Positions 25,063-34,277 are shown, numbered from the stretch's first letter. The stretch is DNA of 64,000 nt from Oscillospiraceae bacterium (GCA_900176545.1 FWXP01000005.1:62001-126000), one strand, 5' to 3'. Translations and numbers: made by a program. The notes: generated from the sequence alone by a model not told the origin.

Positions 25063-26670
25063 TCAAAGTCGAGGTCTGCTGATGATATAGGAATCGGCGC
25101 TTATGACCGCGACGGTCTTTCCGTTCAATGTAAATAATATCTTTTCAACGCCGCTGGCGTTGTCTGCTACCGTATTGACAGAATCGAAGACGATCACGCT
25201 GCCGGTAAGAGGAGCGGAATCATATACATCCTTCGCTGTGATGACCACTTCGTCGGTCAGGTCGCAACAGTCAAAGTAGGGATAGCAAAGGAGCGTCATG
25301 CCCAGGTCATTGTCATCGCTTCGGGACATCCTTGTTATCTGCATCTTTATCCTGTTGTTCTTCAGAGCCTTGAACTTAAGTTCATAGAGAGAATATGCAT
25401 GGCTTGCCACGAACTCAAGAAGGGGAGTCGGCAATGTGTCCGTATGTGTCTTCCTCTTGTGGGGAAGGGAATCCGCGATATTATCCATCTTGAAACGCAG
25501 ATTCTCCAGTATTCCCTTATCGAAGGAATTCTTTACCGACTGCATCCTCAGTGTCAGAGCGAATTCTGCCTGAAGGTAGAACCTGTATGCTCGAAGCTTC
25601 ATGAGGTCACGAAGGAGGGGGTCGCTGTTTTGAAGCTGCAGATCTCCCATCCTGATGGCTACATCTGCGAACTTACCGTCGAATTCACCCTGCTCGAACC
25701 TGTAACGCTCTTCTCCGTAGAGACGTTCGATGATCGATGCTGCAAGGGGCAGATTCCTCTTGACGTAAAGTCCCTTGAGAAACATATCCGCCAGTTTGTA
25801 TGTCGATTCGGTGATCCCGTATGTAGATCCTATAGAGAAATAAAAGAAGGCTTTCTCATAGTCGGGGATACCGTCGCCGAGCCTTCCGTAGTAGTATATA
25901 TAGCCCAAAGTATTGGCAGCATATCCGAAGCTTCCTTCACGCCAGAGCTTTTCCATGCATTCTGCTGCCAGGGCATAATCGCAAGGGTAGAGGGAAGAGC
26001 CGCCGTAGGAGGCATATCCCTTGATCCTCAGAGCATCGAAGTCTCCCTTAAGTGCAAGATGATCGGTGAAATCCCTGAAGGCCGCGCGTGTCACAGGATC
26101 TGCGTCCTTGAGGATCAGATCGTTGTCGAATTCCATTATAAAGTCGTGCTTTATAAGGTCGATATATCTTCCGGGGATCACTTCCTCGCTGTCTTCGTCC
26201 TCGTAGTGCCAGGTGATCTGATCCAGGAGCTGTCCTATATCGAGATAGTCCTCGAGACTTACGCTTATCATGCTGAGGGTGAACTGTTCATACTTGTCGA
26301 ATATGTGTCTTATTATCCACTTGAAAAGATCGTTGTCAGAGATGGGCAGTCCGATCATCCTCATGTTCTTGATGTTGCCCGGGTTGGGTCCGAATAAGTC
26401 AGACAACTCCAGGTAGTCATAGAGATGCACGAGGAGAGGTTCCCACCATTCCAGGAAGAAGGATACGGCGCTCATCTTCTTCGAGCGGCAGTTGAGGAGT
26501 ACTTCTCTTACGTCATCAAGGTCCATCCTGTAGTACTCAGAGCACTCGATATCGTCGGGTGTGACCTTGCTGAAGGGGATCAGCGTGATATCGGTCCAAC
26601 GCTTATCCATGGTCGCATAGTCACGGAGCATCTCCTTTGATATGTAGATCTTGTGACCTGTGTCCTTCAT
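25063..26670 (-). CDS. Sel1/TPR-repeat protein of unknown function
   Basis: A 535-residue soluble protein. Residues about 235-340 contain Sel1-like helical repeats (YALAAECMEKLWREGSFGYAANTLGYIYYYG, then DYEKAFFYFSIGSTYG and ESTYKLADMFLKG). The N-terminal 200 residues are acidic and aromatic and match nothing I recognise. The C-terminal 120 residues look beta-rich. Sel1 repeats usually make protein contacts. AGGAGAGG precedes the ATG. It diverges from a DUF4236 gene across a region with a 20-bp palindrome. It lies 31 bases before the LysR-like gene on the same strand, so the two may be co-transcribed. Confidence 0.65.
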   Translation of the reverse strand: MKDTGHKIYISKEMLRDYATMDKRWTDITLIPFSKVTPDDIECSEYYRMDLDDVREVLLNCRSKKMSAVSFFLEWWEPLLVHLYDYLELSDLFGPNPGNIKNMRMIGLPISDNDLFKWIIRHIFDKYEQFTLSMISVSLEDYLDIGQLLDQITWHYEDEDSEEVIPGRYIDLIKHDFIMEFDNDLILKDADPVTRAAFRDFTDHLALKGDFDALRIKGYASYGGSSLYPCDYALAAECMEKLWREGSFGYAANTLGYIYYYGRLGDGIPDYEKAFFYFSIGSTYGITESTYKLADMFLKGLYVKRNLPLAASIIERLYGEERYRFEQGEFDGKFADVAIRMGDLQLQNSDPLLRDLMKLRAYRFYLQAEFALTLRMQSVKNSFDKGILENLRFKMDNIADSLPHKRKTHTDTLPTPLLEFVASHAYSLYELKFKALKNNRIKMQITRMSRSDDNDLGMTLLCYPYFDCCDLTDEVVITAKDVYDSAPLTGSVIVFDSVNTVADNASGVEKILFTLNGKTVAVISADSYIISRPRL

Positions 26671-26707
26671 GGTTTCCTCTCCTTCAGAAATTGGTAATAA
26701 GTAATTC

Positions 26708-26727
26708 TAATAATAAACATTTATTAT
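26708..26727. promoter_or_regulatory. 20-bp palindrome between divergent genes
   Basis: AATAATAAA and TTTATTATT are exact inverted repeats separated by CA. The element lies 38 bp before the Sel1-like start and 73 bp before the DUF4236 gene. Position and symmetry suggest an operator for a dimeric regulator acting on both genes. AT-richness means chance symmetry is not excluded. Confidence 0.45.
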
Positions 26728-26799
26728 TGCGAGAACAAATCAATTTCATTAACAACTGTAGTACAATAAAGTAAACGTTTTTTGAACGGAGGTCTTCAT

Positions 26800-27795
26800 A
26801 TGGGTCTTAATTTCAGAAAGAGCATCACGATACTTCCCGGTGTCAGGCTCAATCTCAGTAAGTCGGGAGTGAGCGCCAGCTTCGGAAAGAAGGGTATGAG
26901 GCAGAGCATAAGTACCAGCGGACGTGCTACTACTACACTGGGTATCCCGGGTACCGGCGTGTACTACACAAAGCAGACTAACGTCAAGAAACTCGCGGGC
27001 GGTCTCAAGGATAAGTTCACCGGTAAGAAGACCGATACGAAGAAGGAGCAGAAGGAAGAGAAGAAGAGTTCTTCCAAGACCATAGATAACGCTCAGATCG
27101 AAGCTAACAAGCAGCAGGTCGAAGAGTACGAGGCCTATGTAGCGAGCATCAAGTCCGTACATAAGCAAAGTGACGGCATGATCGACTGGAATGCATTGAA
27201 TAAAGGTGAAGTTCCCACGAATATCGTGAAGGGAAGCGACGAATATAAGGAGTGGCTCGAGCTCAAGGAGTTCTCCGATGAAGTCCTGAAGGGCGATATC
27301 GACAGCTACTTTGCCATCATCGACGAAGTGAAGCCTTTCGACGACCTTCTTGAATTCGGAAGCAACTTCCAGGTAGGAACGGACAGGGCAGATCTTATCG
27401 AGATAGAGTTCGCCGTAAGATCGGATGACGTTGTTCCCAAGATCGAGATGTCGCTCAAGGCAAACGGGGATATCGCCGAGAAGGAGCTCAGTAAGACGGC
27501 TTATTTCGACCTTATGCAGGACTATGTAGCAAGCACTACGATAAGGATAGCAAGAGATGCTTTCGCACTTCTTCCCGTAGATACCGTTATCGTACATGCG
27601 GTGGATAATATCCTCAATACGGCTACAGGCTACGAAGAAGAGCTCACGCTCCTTTCAGTCAAGTTCACGAGAGAGAAGCTCATGTCATTGAACCTTGCCA
27701 TGGTGGATCCTTCGGATGCTCTCTCGCAGTTTGAGTGCAACATGAAGTTCAAGAAGACTCAGGGATTCGATCCCGTTAACAGAGTGCTTGCCTGA
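26800..27795 (+). CDS. DUF4236-domain protein
   Basis: A 331-residue protein. The first 55 residues are a clear DUF4236 domain (GLNFRKSITILPGVRLNLSK, then GVSASFG and TTTLGIPGTGVYYTK). A Lys/Glu-rich linker follows (about 65-90). The remainder (about 95-331) is acidic and shows no recognised domain. The Met at 26800 is preceded at eight bases by GGAGG. Domain function is not established; DUF4236 is found widely in bacteria and some phages. A tiny coupled ORF follows after one base. Confidence 0.75.
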   Translation: MGLNFRKSITILPGVRLNLSKSGVSASFGKKGMRQSISTSGRATTTLGIPGTGVYYTKQTNVKKLAGGLKDKFTGKKTDTKKEQKEEKKSSSKTIDNAQIEANKQQVEEYEAYVASIKSVHKQSDGMIDWNALNKGEVPTNIVKGSDEYKEWLELKEFSDEVLKGDIDSYFAIIDEVKPFDDLLEFGSNFQVGTDRADLIEIEFAVRSDDVVPKIEMSLKANGDIAEKELSKTAYFDLMQDYVASTTIRIARDAFALLPVDTVIVHAVDNILNTATGYEEELTLLSVKFTREKLMSLNLAMVDPSDALSQFECNMKFKKTQGFDPVNRVLA

Positions 27796-27796
27796 T

Positions 27797-27964
27797 ATGC
27801 GTAAGGATGAGAAGGATTTCGCGGATAAGTACAGGGCGGTGCACGGCGGTACCGAGGTGGAAGCCATGCTTCAATATCGTAAGATGAACCTCACGTCGAC
27901 TCCCTATAACCGGAAGTCACCGGACGACATCCTCAAGGATCAGCGCAGGAACCCATTAGATTGA
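27797..27964 (+). CDS. Small hypothetical protein, 55 residues
   Basis: An ATG one base after the DUF4236 stop opens a 55-codon ORF that ends eight bases before a terminator stem. The product is charged, begins MRKDEKDFADKYRAVHGGTE and ends QRRNPLD, with no membrane segment. It has no strong ribosome binding site of its own, so translation would be coupled. Placement between a gene and its terminator and good codon use support it as real. No family recognised. Confidence 0.5.
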   Translation: MRKDEKDFADKYRAVHGGTEVEAMLQYRKMNLTSTPYNRKSPDDILKDQRRNPLD

Positions 27965-27971
27965 TAACATA

Positions 27972-27996
27972 AAAGGCGGCCTTGAAGGTCGCCTTT
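27972..27996. terminator. Bidirectional intrinsic terminator
   Basis: AAAGGCGGCCT pairs with AGGTCGCCTTT, eleven pairs with one G-U, around a TGA loop. A4 lies on the left and TTTG on the right. It separates the DUF4236 unit from the convergent cysK gene and can act on both. Confidence 0.8.
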
Positions 27997-28007
27997 GTTC
28001 GTTATGT

Positions 28008-28937
28008 TCATCTCTCGAAAAGCTCGGTACTGAAGTATCTCTCGCCCGTATCAGGGAGGATCGTCACTATGCGTTTGCCCTTGCCAAGAAGCTTTGCCAT
28101 ACGAAGCGCAACGCATACGTTGGTGCCGCTGGAGATCCCGCAGAGGATACCTTCCTTCTTACCAAGATCCAGGGTGGTCTGTATAGCTTCTTCGTCTGTT
28201 ACGATCTCGATATCTGATATCAAGTCCCTGTCTAATATCGGAGGGATCAAGCCGTCGCCGATGCCCATCTGAAGATGAGATCCGATGGAACCTCCGGAGA
28301 GGATAGCCGCGTGCTCGGGCTCAGCTGCCCAGATGAGCATATCGGGATTCTTCTCTTTTAACACCTTGCCGATACCCGTGATGGTACCGCCCGTACCGAT
28401 ACCGGAGCAGAAGCCGTCTATGGGACCTTCCACTTGCTCTAAGATCTCAAGTGCCGTGCCGTCCGTATGGGCGCAGATGTTCTGGGGATTGGAGAACTGA
28501 TCCGGCATGAAGACATTAGGATCTTCAGCCGCCATCTTCTTTGCTTCCTCGATACATCTGTCGATACATTCACCGATGTTGTCGTTGTCATGGATGAGCT
28601 TTAACTCGGCACCGTACTGACGGATGAGAAGACGTCTCTCGGCGCTTACGGAGTCAGGCATGATGATCACTACCTTGTAGCCTTTGACTGCTCCCACGAG
28701 GGAGAGGCCGATGCCCTGATTGCCGCTGGTGGGCTCTACGATAACGGAGCCGGGATGAAGCCTGCCTTCCTTCTCTGCCGCTTCGATCATGCGAAGCGCA
28801 GTTCTTGTCTTTACGGAACCGCCGATATTAAGACCTTCGTATTTTACCAGGACCTCAGCGTCGTCAGGTCCCGTCATGTGATTGAGGCGGATAACCGGCG
28901 TATTGCCGATGGCCTCTAAGATATTATTACAGATCAT
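28008..28937 (-). CDS. cysK: Cysteine synthase (O-acetylserine sulfhydrylase)
   Basis: PLP enzyme joining O-acetylserine and sulfide to cysteine (309 residues). The PLP lysine is Lys43 in GGSVKTR, where most homologues have GGSVKDR. PTSGNQGIGL near residue 70 replaces the usual TSGNTG and binds the substrate carboxylate; GIGTGGTITG binds the PLP phosphate; GISSGTN is the C-terminal Ser site. The two small motif changes do not remove any catalytic residue. GGAG precedes the ATG by five bases. It is a single gene with the PlsC-like gene upstream on the same strand. No T-box or other leader fits in the 46-bp gap. Confidence 0.9.
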   Translation of the reverse strand: MICNNILEAIGNTPVIRLNHMTGPDDAEVLVKYEGLNIGGSVKTRTALRMIEAAEKEGRLHPGSVIVEPTSGNQGIGLSLVGAVKGYKVVIIMPDSVSAERRLLIRQYGAELKLIHDNDNIGECIDRCIEEAKKMAAEDPNVFMPDQFSNPQNICAHTDGTALEILEQVEGPIDGFCSGIGTGGTITGIGKVLKEKNPDMLIWAAEPEHAAILSGGSIGSHLQMGIGDGLIPPILDRDLISDIEIVTDEEAIQTTLDLGKKEGILCGISSGTNVCVALRMAKLLGKGKRIVTILPDTGERYFSTELFER

Positions 28938-28983
28938 ATATACTCCACTTCGTTAGTAGGAAATGCCTCAATACTATATCACA

Positions 28984-30258
28984 TTACTGCGCGTCGGTCT
29001 TGCGCTGTTCCTTGATATGCCTGAATATCTCCTCCGTGGCTATCCTTGCCTTGGCGACATTGACGCCCGGCTTAACGAAGCAGTAGTAGAGGCACTCTTT
29101 GTCTCCGATACAGATTATGTCTCCTATCTCGTACCAGAAGTAGTCGGCATAGAGGCTGTAACAGGTTAGAGGTCCCTGGCTGTAGTCCAGCTGTCCGTCG
29201 CATCCTTTGAGGGTGAAGCCTTTGACGTCGTGGTGGAGATGTCCCGTGCCTACCATATAGACTGACTTGAAGTCTACGATCATGCCGATCTCAACGTCGG
29301 CATCAAGGGAGTACGTGCCTTCGATGACTTCTTCCTTAACGCATTCCCTCTCCCACTTATACCAGTCGGGGATATGCGAGTATTCCGTCTCGCCGTCCTT
29401 TGCCTCCATCTGCCCGAGCGTATCCATCTCCCACACCTTGCCGCAGGCATTGCACGTAAGAGTGATGCCCTTGCCGAGGGTCTGTCCTTCGGTCTTGCAT
29501 GCGGGACACTTATAGAGGATCCTGTGAAGGCCGTCTGCCCTGAAAGGCTCATCTACTATAACGTTGTTATCCTTCTGCCATTTGAAGTAATCGAAAGAGA
29601 AAGCGTCGTCTAAGATAGCGTCGATCTCCCTCGTGGACTTTGTCTTATAGTCCTCCGTGGAGACGATGCACTTTATCTGCGCCGTTACCTTTACGTTCCT
29701 CTTCTGAAGATTATTGTAGAGGGGATCCCTTGCGAAAGCACCGTAGGTGGTGATCATGACTACGGGAACACCCAGCTTCTTGAAGAGTACGCCCATCCTT
29801 CGGGGGAGGCGTGTAGCCGTGCCGTCAAAGGAGTAGCTCGCCTCAGGGTAAAGAAGGATGCTGGAGCCGTGCTCTGTCGCATACTGCATATCCGATATGA
29901 GCTTTAGGTCGGTAACGAACTTCTGCGTGGGGATACATCCTATGCTCCTCATAAGCCATTCCTTACCGATAAAGCCGTCCGAGGTGCAGACGATGTTATA
30001 GGGTCTCGGATATAAGATCTTGGATGCTATGGATAAGTCTATGAAGCTTGAGTGGTTCATGAGGATAAGCCAGGGGCCGTCACCTGCTTTATCCATATCG
30101 ACTTCGGTGTAGGAGAAGCCTACGTCCTTAAGCTCTTTGCTGCCTAAGACGTTCATGAGCTTCTTCATGAAGAAATTAGGCTTAACGGGAAGCTTGTGCT
30201 CACCTTTTGGAAGTTTTATGACTTCGCTATACGACTTATTTGTCCTTTTGATCTTCAT
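28984..30258 (-). CDS. PlsC-like acyltransferase with a C-terminal zinc-ribbon module
   Basis: A 424-residue protein. The N-terminal half carries acyltransferase motifs: NHSSFID (NHx4D, about residues 68-74) and PEASYSFDG in the position of the EGTR block. This is the lysophosphatidate acyltransferase fold. The C-terminal half begins with a zinc ribbon (CPACKTEG, then CNACGK) and continues with a mixed beta region ending in a basic tail. That extension is not part of ordinary PlsC enzymes, which are about 240 residues. AAGGAG precedes the ATG. The acyl acceptor may be lysophosphatidate or another lysolipid. It is divergent from the GH120 gene. Confidence 0.8.
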   Translation of the reverse strand: MKIKRTNKSYSEVIKLPKGEHKLPVKPNFFMKKLMNVLGSKELKDVGFSYTEVDMDKAGDGPWLILMNHSSFIDLSIASKILYPRPYNIVCTSDGFIGKEWLMRSIGCIPTQKFVTDLKLISDMQYATEHGSSILLYPEASYSFDGTATRLPRRMGVLFKKLGVPVVMITTYGAFARDPLYNNLQKRNVKVTAQIKCIVSTEDYKTKSTREIDAILDDAFSFDYFKWQKDNNVIVDEPFRADGLHRILYKCPACKTEGQTLGKGITLTCNACGKVWEMDTLGQMEAKDGETEYSHIPDWYKWERECVKEEVIEGTYSLDADVEIGMIVDFKSVYMVGTGHLHHDVKGFTLKGCDGQLDYSQGPLTCYSLYADYFWYEIGDIICIGDKECLYYCFVKPGVNVAKARIATEEIFRHIKEQRKTDAQ

Positions 30259-30366
30259 AACCCCGAGCTCCTTGCAAAATATATGTAAATTATAGCATTT
30301 CGCCTACTACCGTAAAAACGCATTTGCTAAGATACGAGATAGGACCTCACGAAAGGAGCTTTTCCC

Positions 30367-32358
30367 ATGATCTATTATGTTGACAGTAACGCAGCAGCAG
30401 GCGGAAACGGAACTAAAGAGACCCCTTACCGCTATATAAACGACGCCGCTTCCAAGGCTTTGCCGGGAGATGAAGTAGTAGTTGCTCCGGGTATATACAG
30501 AGAACACGTTATACCCAAGAATAAAGGTGAAGAGAATGCACGTATCACATACCGTTCCGAAGTACCCTTAGGAGCCGTTATAACAGGTGCGGAAGATCTC
30601 AAAGACTGGGAGAAGTACGAAGGCGACGTATGGACCGCAAGCGTAGATAACAGGATATTCGGCGACTACAATCCCTATACTACATTCGTGTGCGGCGACT
30701 GGTATTTTGCTCCTACGGTAAGACATACCGGTGCGGTCTTTCTTAACGATAAGATGATGTATGAGACGGTTACTCTTGACGAGTGTATCAAGGGCGATAT
30801 CGCACCTGATTCCTGGGATCCCGAAGGATCCAAGTTCAAGTGGTTCAGCGAGCAGAAGGACGGCAGGACGATCTTCTACGCTAACTTCAAGGGTAAGGAT
30901 CCCAATAAGGAAAAAGTAGAGATCCTGGTCAGAAGGAACTGCTTCATGCCCGAGGAGAACGGCATAGACTACATAACAGTAAGCGGATTTAATATCAATA
31001 AGGCAGCTACCACGTGGGCTCCTCCCGCAGCTTATCAGGACGGTATGATCGGTCCTCACTGGAGCAAGGGCTGGATAATCGAGGACTGCGAGATCTGGGG
31101 CAGCAAGTGCTGCGGTATATCTCTCGGAAAGTATAAAGATCCCGAGAATGACATGTACTTCTATACGAAGCACGTTAAGAGCCCTACGCAGATGGAAAGA
31201 GATGCGGTCTGCAGAGGTCAGTATCACGGCTGGCTCAAGGAGAATATCGGTCATCATATCGTAAGGAGATGTCACGTTCATCACTGCGAACAGACAGGTA
31301 TCGTAGGAAGGATGGGTGCGGTATTCTCGACTATCGAGGACTGCCATATCCATAATGTGTGCAACTCCCAGCAGCTGGGCGGAGCAGAGACGGCAGGCAT
31401 CAAGATCCATGCGGCGATCGACGTGACCATCAGAAGGAACCATATCCATAACTGCATCATGGGCGTATGGTGCGACTGGCAGGCACAGGGTACCAGGATC
31501 TCGCAGAATATCCTTCACGATAACATGAGGCCCGACGGCGTAGAGCCGGCAGAAGGAGCTATGTGGAGTAATGACGTATTTATCGAGGTAAGCCACGGCC
31601 CTACGCTCATCGATAATAACCTGATGCTCTCCAAGGTAAGTGCGGTTATCCCCAGTGAAGGTATCGCTTTCGTACATAACTTCATGGCAGGTTCCATCAC
31701 ATACCTGAACTCCGGCGTAGACAGCATGGTCAACGGTACAAGAGAGCCCAGGTATACTCCTTACCATATCAGGCACAGGACCGAAGTCGCAGGCTTCATG
31801 ACCATCCTTCACGGCGATGACAGGCTTTATAACAACATCATGATCCAGCTCTATCCCGTTACCGATAAGGCGAGGACTGCCAAGGACTTCGACTTTGAAG
31901 TAGCAGGTACGGGACACTTTGATATATTCCCTTCCTATGACGAGTGGATCTCCCACTTCATGATGGACAGGGAACCCGATATGGGAAGGCTCGCGCAGTT
32001 CCACTTCGGTCATCTTCCCGTATGGCTCGGAGGTAATGCTTACTTTAACGGCGCTACAGTCTGCAAGCATGAGAAGGATTTCTTCTTGAACGATACAGAT
32101 GAAGTATATGTAAAGTACAAGGACGAAGACGGCAAGTTCATCCTTGAGACTAATGTCTACGATATCCTGAAGACATACTGCACCGAGCTCATCGACAGTG
32201 ATGTCCTCGGATGCGCGTTCGAGCCCGAGCAGAGATTCGAGAATCCTGACGGAACACCTATCGTATTCGATACCGATCTTCAGGGAAAGAAGAGGGACGG
32301 AATGATAATCCCCGGACCCTTCGCGGAAGGCATAGCGGACGGTCAAATCATATTATAA
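30367..32358 (+). CDS. GH120-family beta-xylosidase (right-handed beta-helix)
   Basis: A 663-residue enzyme expected to remove xylose from xylo-oligosaccharides. It has a DUF1565-like start (YYVDSNAAAGGNGTKETPYR), then parallel beta-helix coils with many HxxxC and N-ladder turns. Stretches such as GIDYITVSGF, WAPPAAYQDGMIGPHWSKGW, AGIKIHAAIDV and CDWQAQGTRISQN agree with what I recall of the Thermoanaerobacterium XylC enzyme. By that comparison Asp370 is the nucleophile and Glu407 (VFIEVSHGP) the acid/base. The gap between them is 14 residues longer than in XylC. There is no signal peptide, so it should act on imported oligosaccharides. AAGGAG precedes the ATG. No sugar transporter is adjacent. 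Confidence 0.8.
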   Translation: MIYYVDSNAAAGGNGTKETPYRYINDAASKALPGDEVVVAPGIYREHVIPKNKGEENARITYRSEVPLGAVITGAEDLKDWEKYEGDVWTASVDNRIFGDYNPYTTFVCGDWYFAPTVRHTGAVFLNDKMMYETVTLDECIKGDIAPDSWDPEGSKFKWFSEQKDGRTIFYANFKGKDPNKEKVEILVRRNCFMPEENGIDYITVSGFNINKAATTWAPPAAYQDGMIGPHWSKGWIIEDCEIWGSKCCGISLGKYKDPENDMYFYTKHVKSPTQMERDAVCRGQYHGWLKENIGHHIVRRCHVHHCEQTGIVGRMGAVFSTIEDCHIHNVCNSQQLGGAETAGIKIHAAIDVTIRRNHIHNCIMGVWCDWQAQGTRISQNILHDNMRPDGVEPAEGAMWSNDVFIEVSHGPTLIDNNLMLSKVSAVIPSEGIAFVHNFMAGSITYLNSGVDSMVNGTREPRYTPYHIRHRTEVAGFMTILHGDDRLYNNIMIQLYPVTDKARTAKDFDFEVAGTGHFDIFPSYDEWISHFMMDREPDMGRLAQFHFGHLPVWLGGNAYFNGATVCKHEKDFFLNDTDEVYVKYKDEDGKFILETNVYDILKTYCTELIDSDVLGCAFEPEQRFENPDGTPIVFDTDLQGKKRDGMIIPGPFAEGIADGQIIL

Positions 32359-32380
32359 ATCATTTTTGATAAATGACCTC

Positions 32381-32407
32381 AGAGCCCTGCTGATAAGGCG
32401 GGGCTCT
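32381..32407 (+). terminator. Probable terminator hairpin after the GH120 gene
   Basis: AGAGCCCTGC pairs with GCGGGGCTCT, ten pairs with one G-U, around a 7-nt loop. The following TGCTTTG is a poor U-tract, so termination may be partial. Confidence 0.6.
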
Positions 32408-32464
32408 TGCTTTGTGCGGTTTTCCTACTAGTATTTTATCGGGTAATAATCAAGAATCCGTCAA

Positions 32465-32492
32465 TTGACTGGTTTCCTTTTACGGATATAAT
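32465..32492 (+). promoter_or_regulatory. Promoter of the duplicated ABC exporter region
   Basis: TTGACT (32465-32470), a 16-bp spacer and a perfect TATAAT (32487-32492). The start codon of the first ATPase lies 46 bp downstream. No operator symmetry was seen. This may drive all six ABC genes, since no second good promoter was found at the cassette junction. Confidence 0.78.
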
Positions 32493-32538
32493 TATATTGT
32501 GTGAGTGTGTGTTTTCAAGAAGGGGTGTAGAGCAGTCT

Positions 32539-33477
32539 ATGGCCGACGATTATTTGTTGCAGACAAAAGATATTACCAAGAAATATAAGGACGTCCTTGC
32601 GGTCGACCATGTAAATATCAACCTCAAAAAGGGTGAGATCTACGGTCTTATCGGAAGGAACGGTGCAGGTAAGACAACGCTCCTTAAGATGCTGGCAGGA
32701 CTTGCTAATCCTACGGAAGGTGATTATACGATTTTCGGCCTGAGCGGCAGGAAGACGGCGTCCCTTCGTGACAGGGTCGGAGTCCTTATCGAGCATCCCG
32801 GATTATTCGGAAATATGTCTGTCTACGACAACTTAAAGGTCAAAGCACTCGCATTGGGTGTCAACGACGACGATTACTTAAGGGAGCTCATAGACTATGT
32901 CGGACTAACTTCTGCAGGCAAGCGTCCCGTCAAGAAATTCTCCCTTGGAATGAAGCAACGACTCGGAATAGCACTTACCTTGGTAAGTCACCCTGATCTT
33001 CTTCTTCTGGATGAGCCGATAAACGGACTTGATCCCCAGGGAATAATCGAGATAAGGGAACTTATAGAGAAGCTTGCCAAGGAGCAGAAGATCACCATCA
33101 TCATATCCAGCCACATTCTCGAGGAACTCTCCAAGATAGCGACCAGATACGGTGTAATCAATGAAGGAAGGCTCATTGCCGAATTCTCTCACGAGGAACT
33201 CCTGGACAGCTGTGTCCAGCTCATTGAGCTTCGCCCTGATGATGTCAGTAAGGCCAGTACGGTCCTGGAAGGTATGGGCATTAAGGATTATAAGGCTATG
33301 GACAAGAGGACTATCCATATCTTTGAACGTACCGATGAATGCGGAAAGATCGTTCTGGAGATGGCGAAGCATAATGTTGAGATACAGGGTGTTGAGATCA
33401 AGCACAGATCCCTGGAGGAGTATTACATAGAACTGACAGACAGGGATCAGATAGACAGACGCGGAGAAAAGAAGTGA
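32539..33477 (+). CDS. ABC exporter ATPase, cassette copy 1
   Basis: A 312-residue ATP-binding subunit of the BcrA/CcmA type used in peptide antibiotic export or immunity. Walker A GRNGAGKTT (about 39-47), signature FSLGMKQR, Walker B LLLLDEP and the switch His in SSHILEEL are intact. The C-terminal 90 residues are the accessory domain typical of this subfamily. I start at the Met at 32539 because the ATPase fold begins there; the frame runs further upstream through the promoter. It overlaps the permease by GTGA. The product of the second cassette is a close relative. Confidence 0.88.
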   Translation: MADDYLLQTKDITKKYKDVLAVDHVNINLKKGEIYGLIGRNGAGKTTLLKMLAGLANPTEGDYTIFGLSGRKTASLRDRVGVLIEHPGLFGNMSVYDNLKVKALALGVNDDDYLRELIDYVGLTSAGKRPVKKFSLGMKQRLGIALTLVSHPDLLLLDEPINGLDPQGIIEIRELIEKLAKEQKITIIISSHILEELSKIATRYGVINEGRLIAEFSHEELLDSCVQLIELRPDDVSKASTVLEGMGIKDYKAMDKRTIHIFERTDECGKIVLEMAKHNVEIQGVEIKHRSLEEYYIELTDRDQIDRRGEKK

Positions 33478-34262
33478 AGAATTTCATAAAGGCACGAGCT
33501 TATGCTTATCTTCACAGCAGGAATCTTATCGTCTTTTTGATCTCTACGGCGATATGGTTCTTCGGTAATCTCATAAGTGTATTGTTCATGGACGGACAAG
33601 GGGCGAGGATGAGCAGGGTGTATGGCGTTTGGGCCTACATGGAATTCTATCTGTGCTTTATTCCCGTCGTTGTCACTACATGGTATGGTCAATCCCAAGT
33701 AAGCGGTTTTACCGAGAATATTCCGTTCCAGATGAAAGACAGGAAGTTCTATGATTCCTCTATTGTCTTTACATTTGTTCTTAATCTGCTGGCGGCGTTG
33801 CTTTCCGTTGCCGGAGCATTTATCGTGACTTGCGTCCCGAATAATGTGATCACGTATAACAACGACGCTAAGACTATGGGTACGGCCGTATTCCTTCTTG
33901 TCATGTGTGCTTTCTGCAGATGCTCCTTTGTGGTATTTGTTACCGAGTGGACTGGCAGCCGTATATGGGGAAGTGTCATCGGAATGCTGGGGTCATGCGG
34001 AACGTTGTCCAGTACGCTCATGTATTCGGAAGCTATACTCATAAAAGCTCTTGGAATAACAAAGAGCCGATTCCCGATATCAACTCTGTCGAATTATGTA
34101 ATATTCAACGATATGATGCCCGCATATGCTGAGGCGCAAACAGATTATGTCGTTAAGAGTTTATGCGGTAATCCTATAGATATGACACTTAAGATGGTTA
34201 TATATATTGCGTTGTTCATGACACTTACTTATGTCGTTAACAAGCGCAAAGATGTAATGTGA
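33474..34262 (+). CDS. ABC exporter permease A, cassette copy 1
   Basis: A 262-residue membrane protein with about six hydrophobic segments and a short basic tail (NKRKDVM). It begins KNFIKARAYAYLHSRN, which the copy-2 protein (TDFLKTRLYIHIHSRY) mirrors. No sequence motif fixes the substrate. The GTG start overlaps the ATPase stop. Together with the second permease it should form a heteromeric exporter, as in BcrAB- or lantibiotic-immunity-type systems. I found no precursor peptide, sensor kinase or response regulator near it. Confidence 0.72.
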   Translation: MKNFIKARAYAYLHSRNLIVFLISTAIWFFGNLISVLFMDGQGARMSRVYGVWAYMEFYLCFIPVVVTTWYGQSQVSGFTENIPFQMKDRKFYDSSIVFTFVLNLLAALLSVAGAFIVTCVPNNVITYNNDAKTMGTAVFLLVMCAFCRCSFVVFVTEWTGSRIWGSVIGMLGSCGTLSSTLMYSEAILIKALGITKSRFPISTLSNYVIFNDMMPAYAEAQTDYVVKSLCGNPIDMTLKMVIYIALFMTLTYVVNKRKDVM

Positions 34263-34277
34263 CAAAGGGGACTTGGA

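Noticed and set aside
30568-32346. A 592-codon open frame antisense to the GH120 gene
   Set aside because: Same cause as above; the sense strand encodes a recognisable enzyme with catalytic motifs, and the antisense product shows no family.
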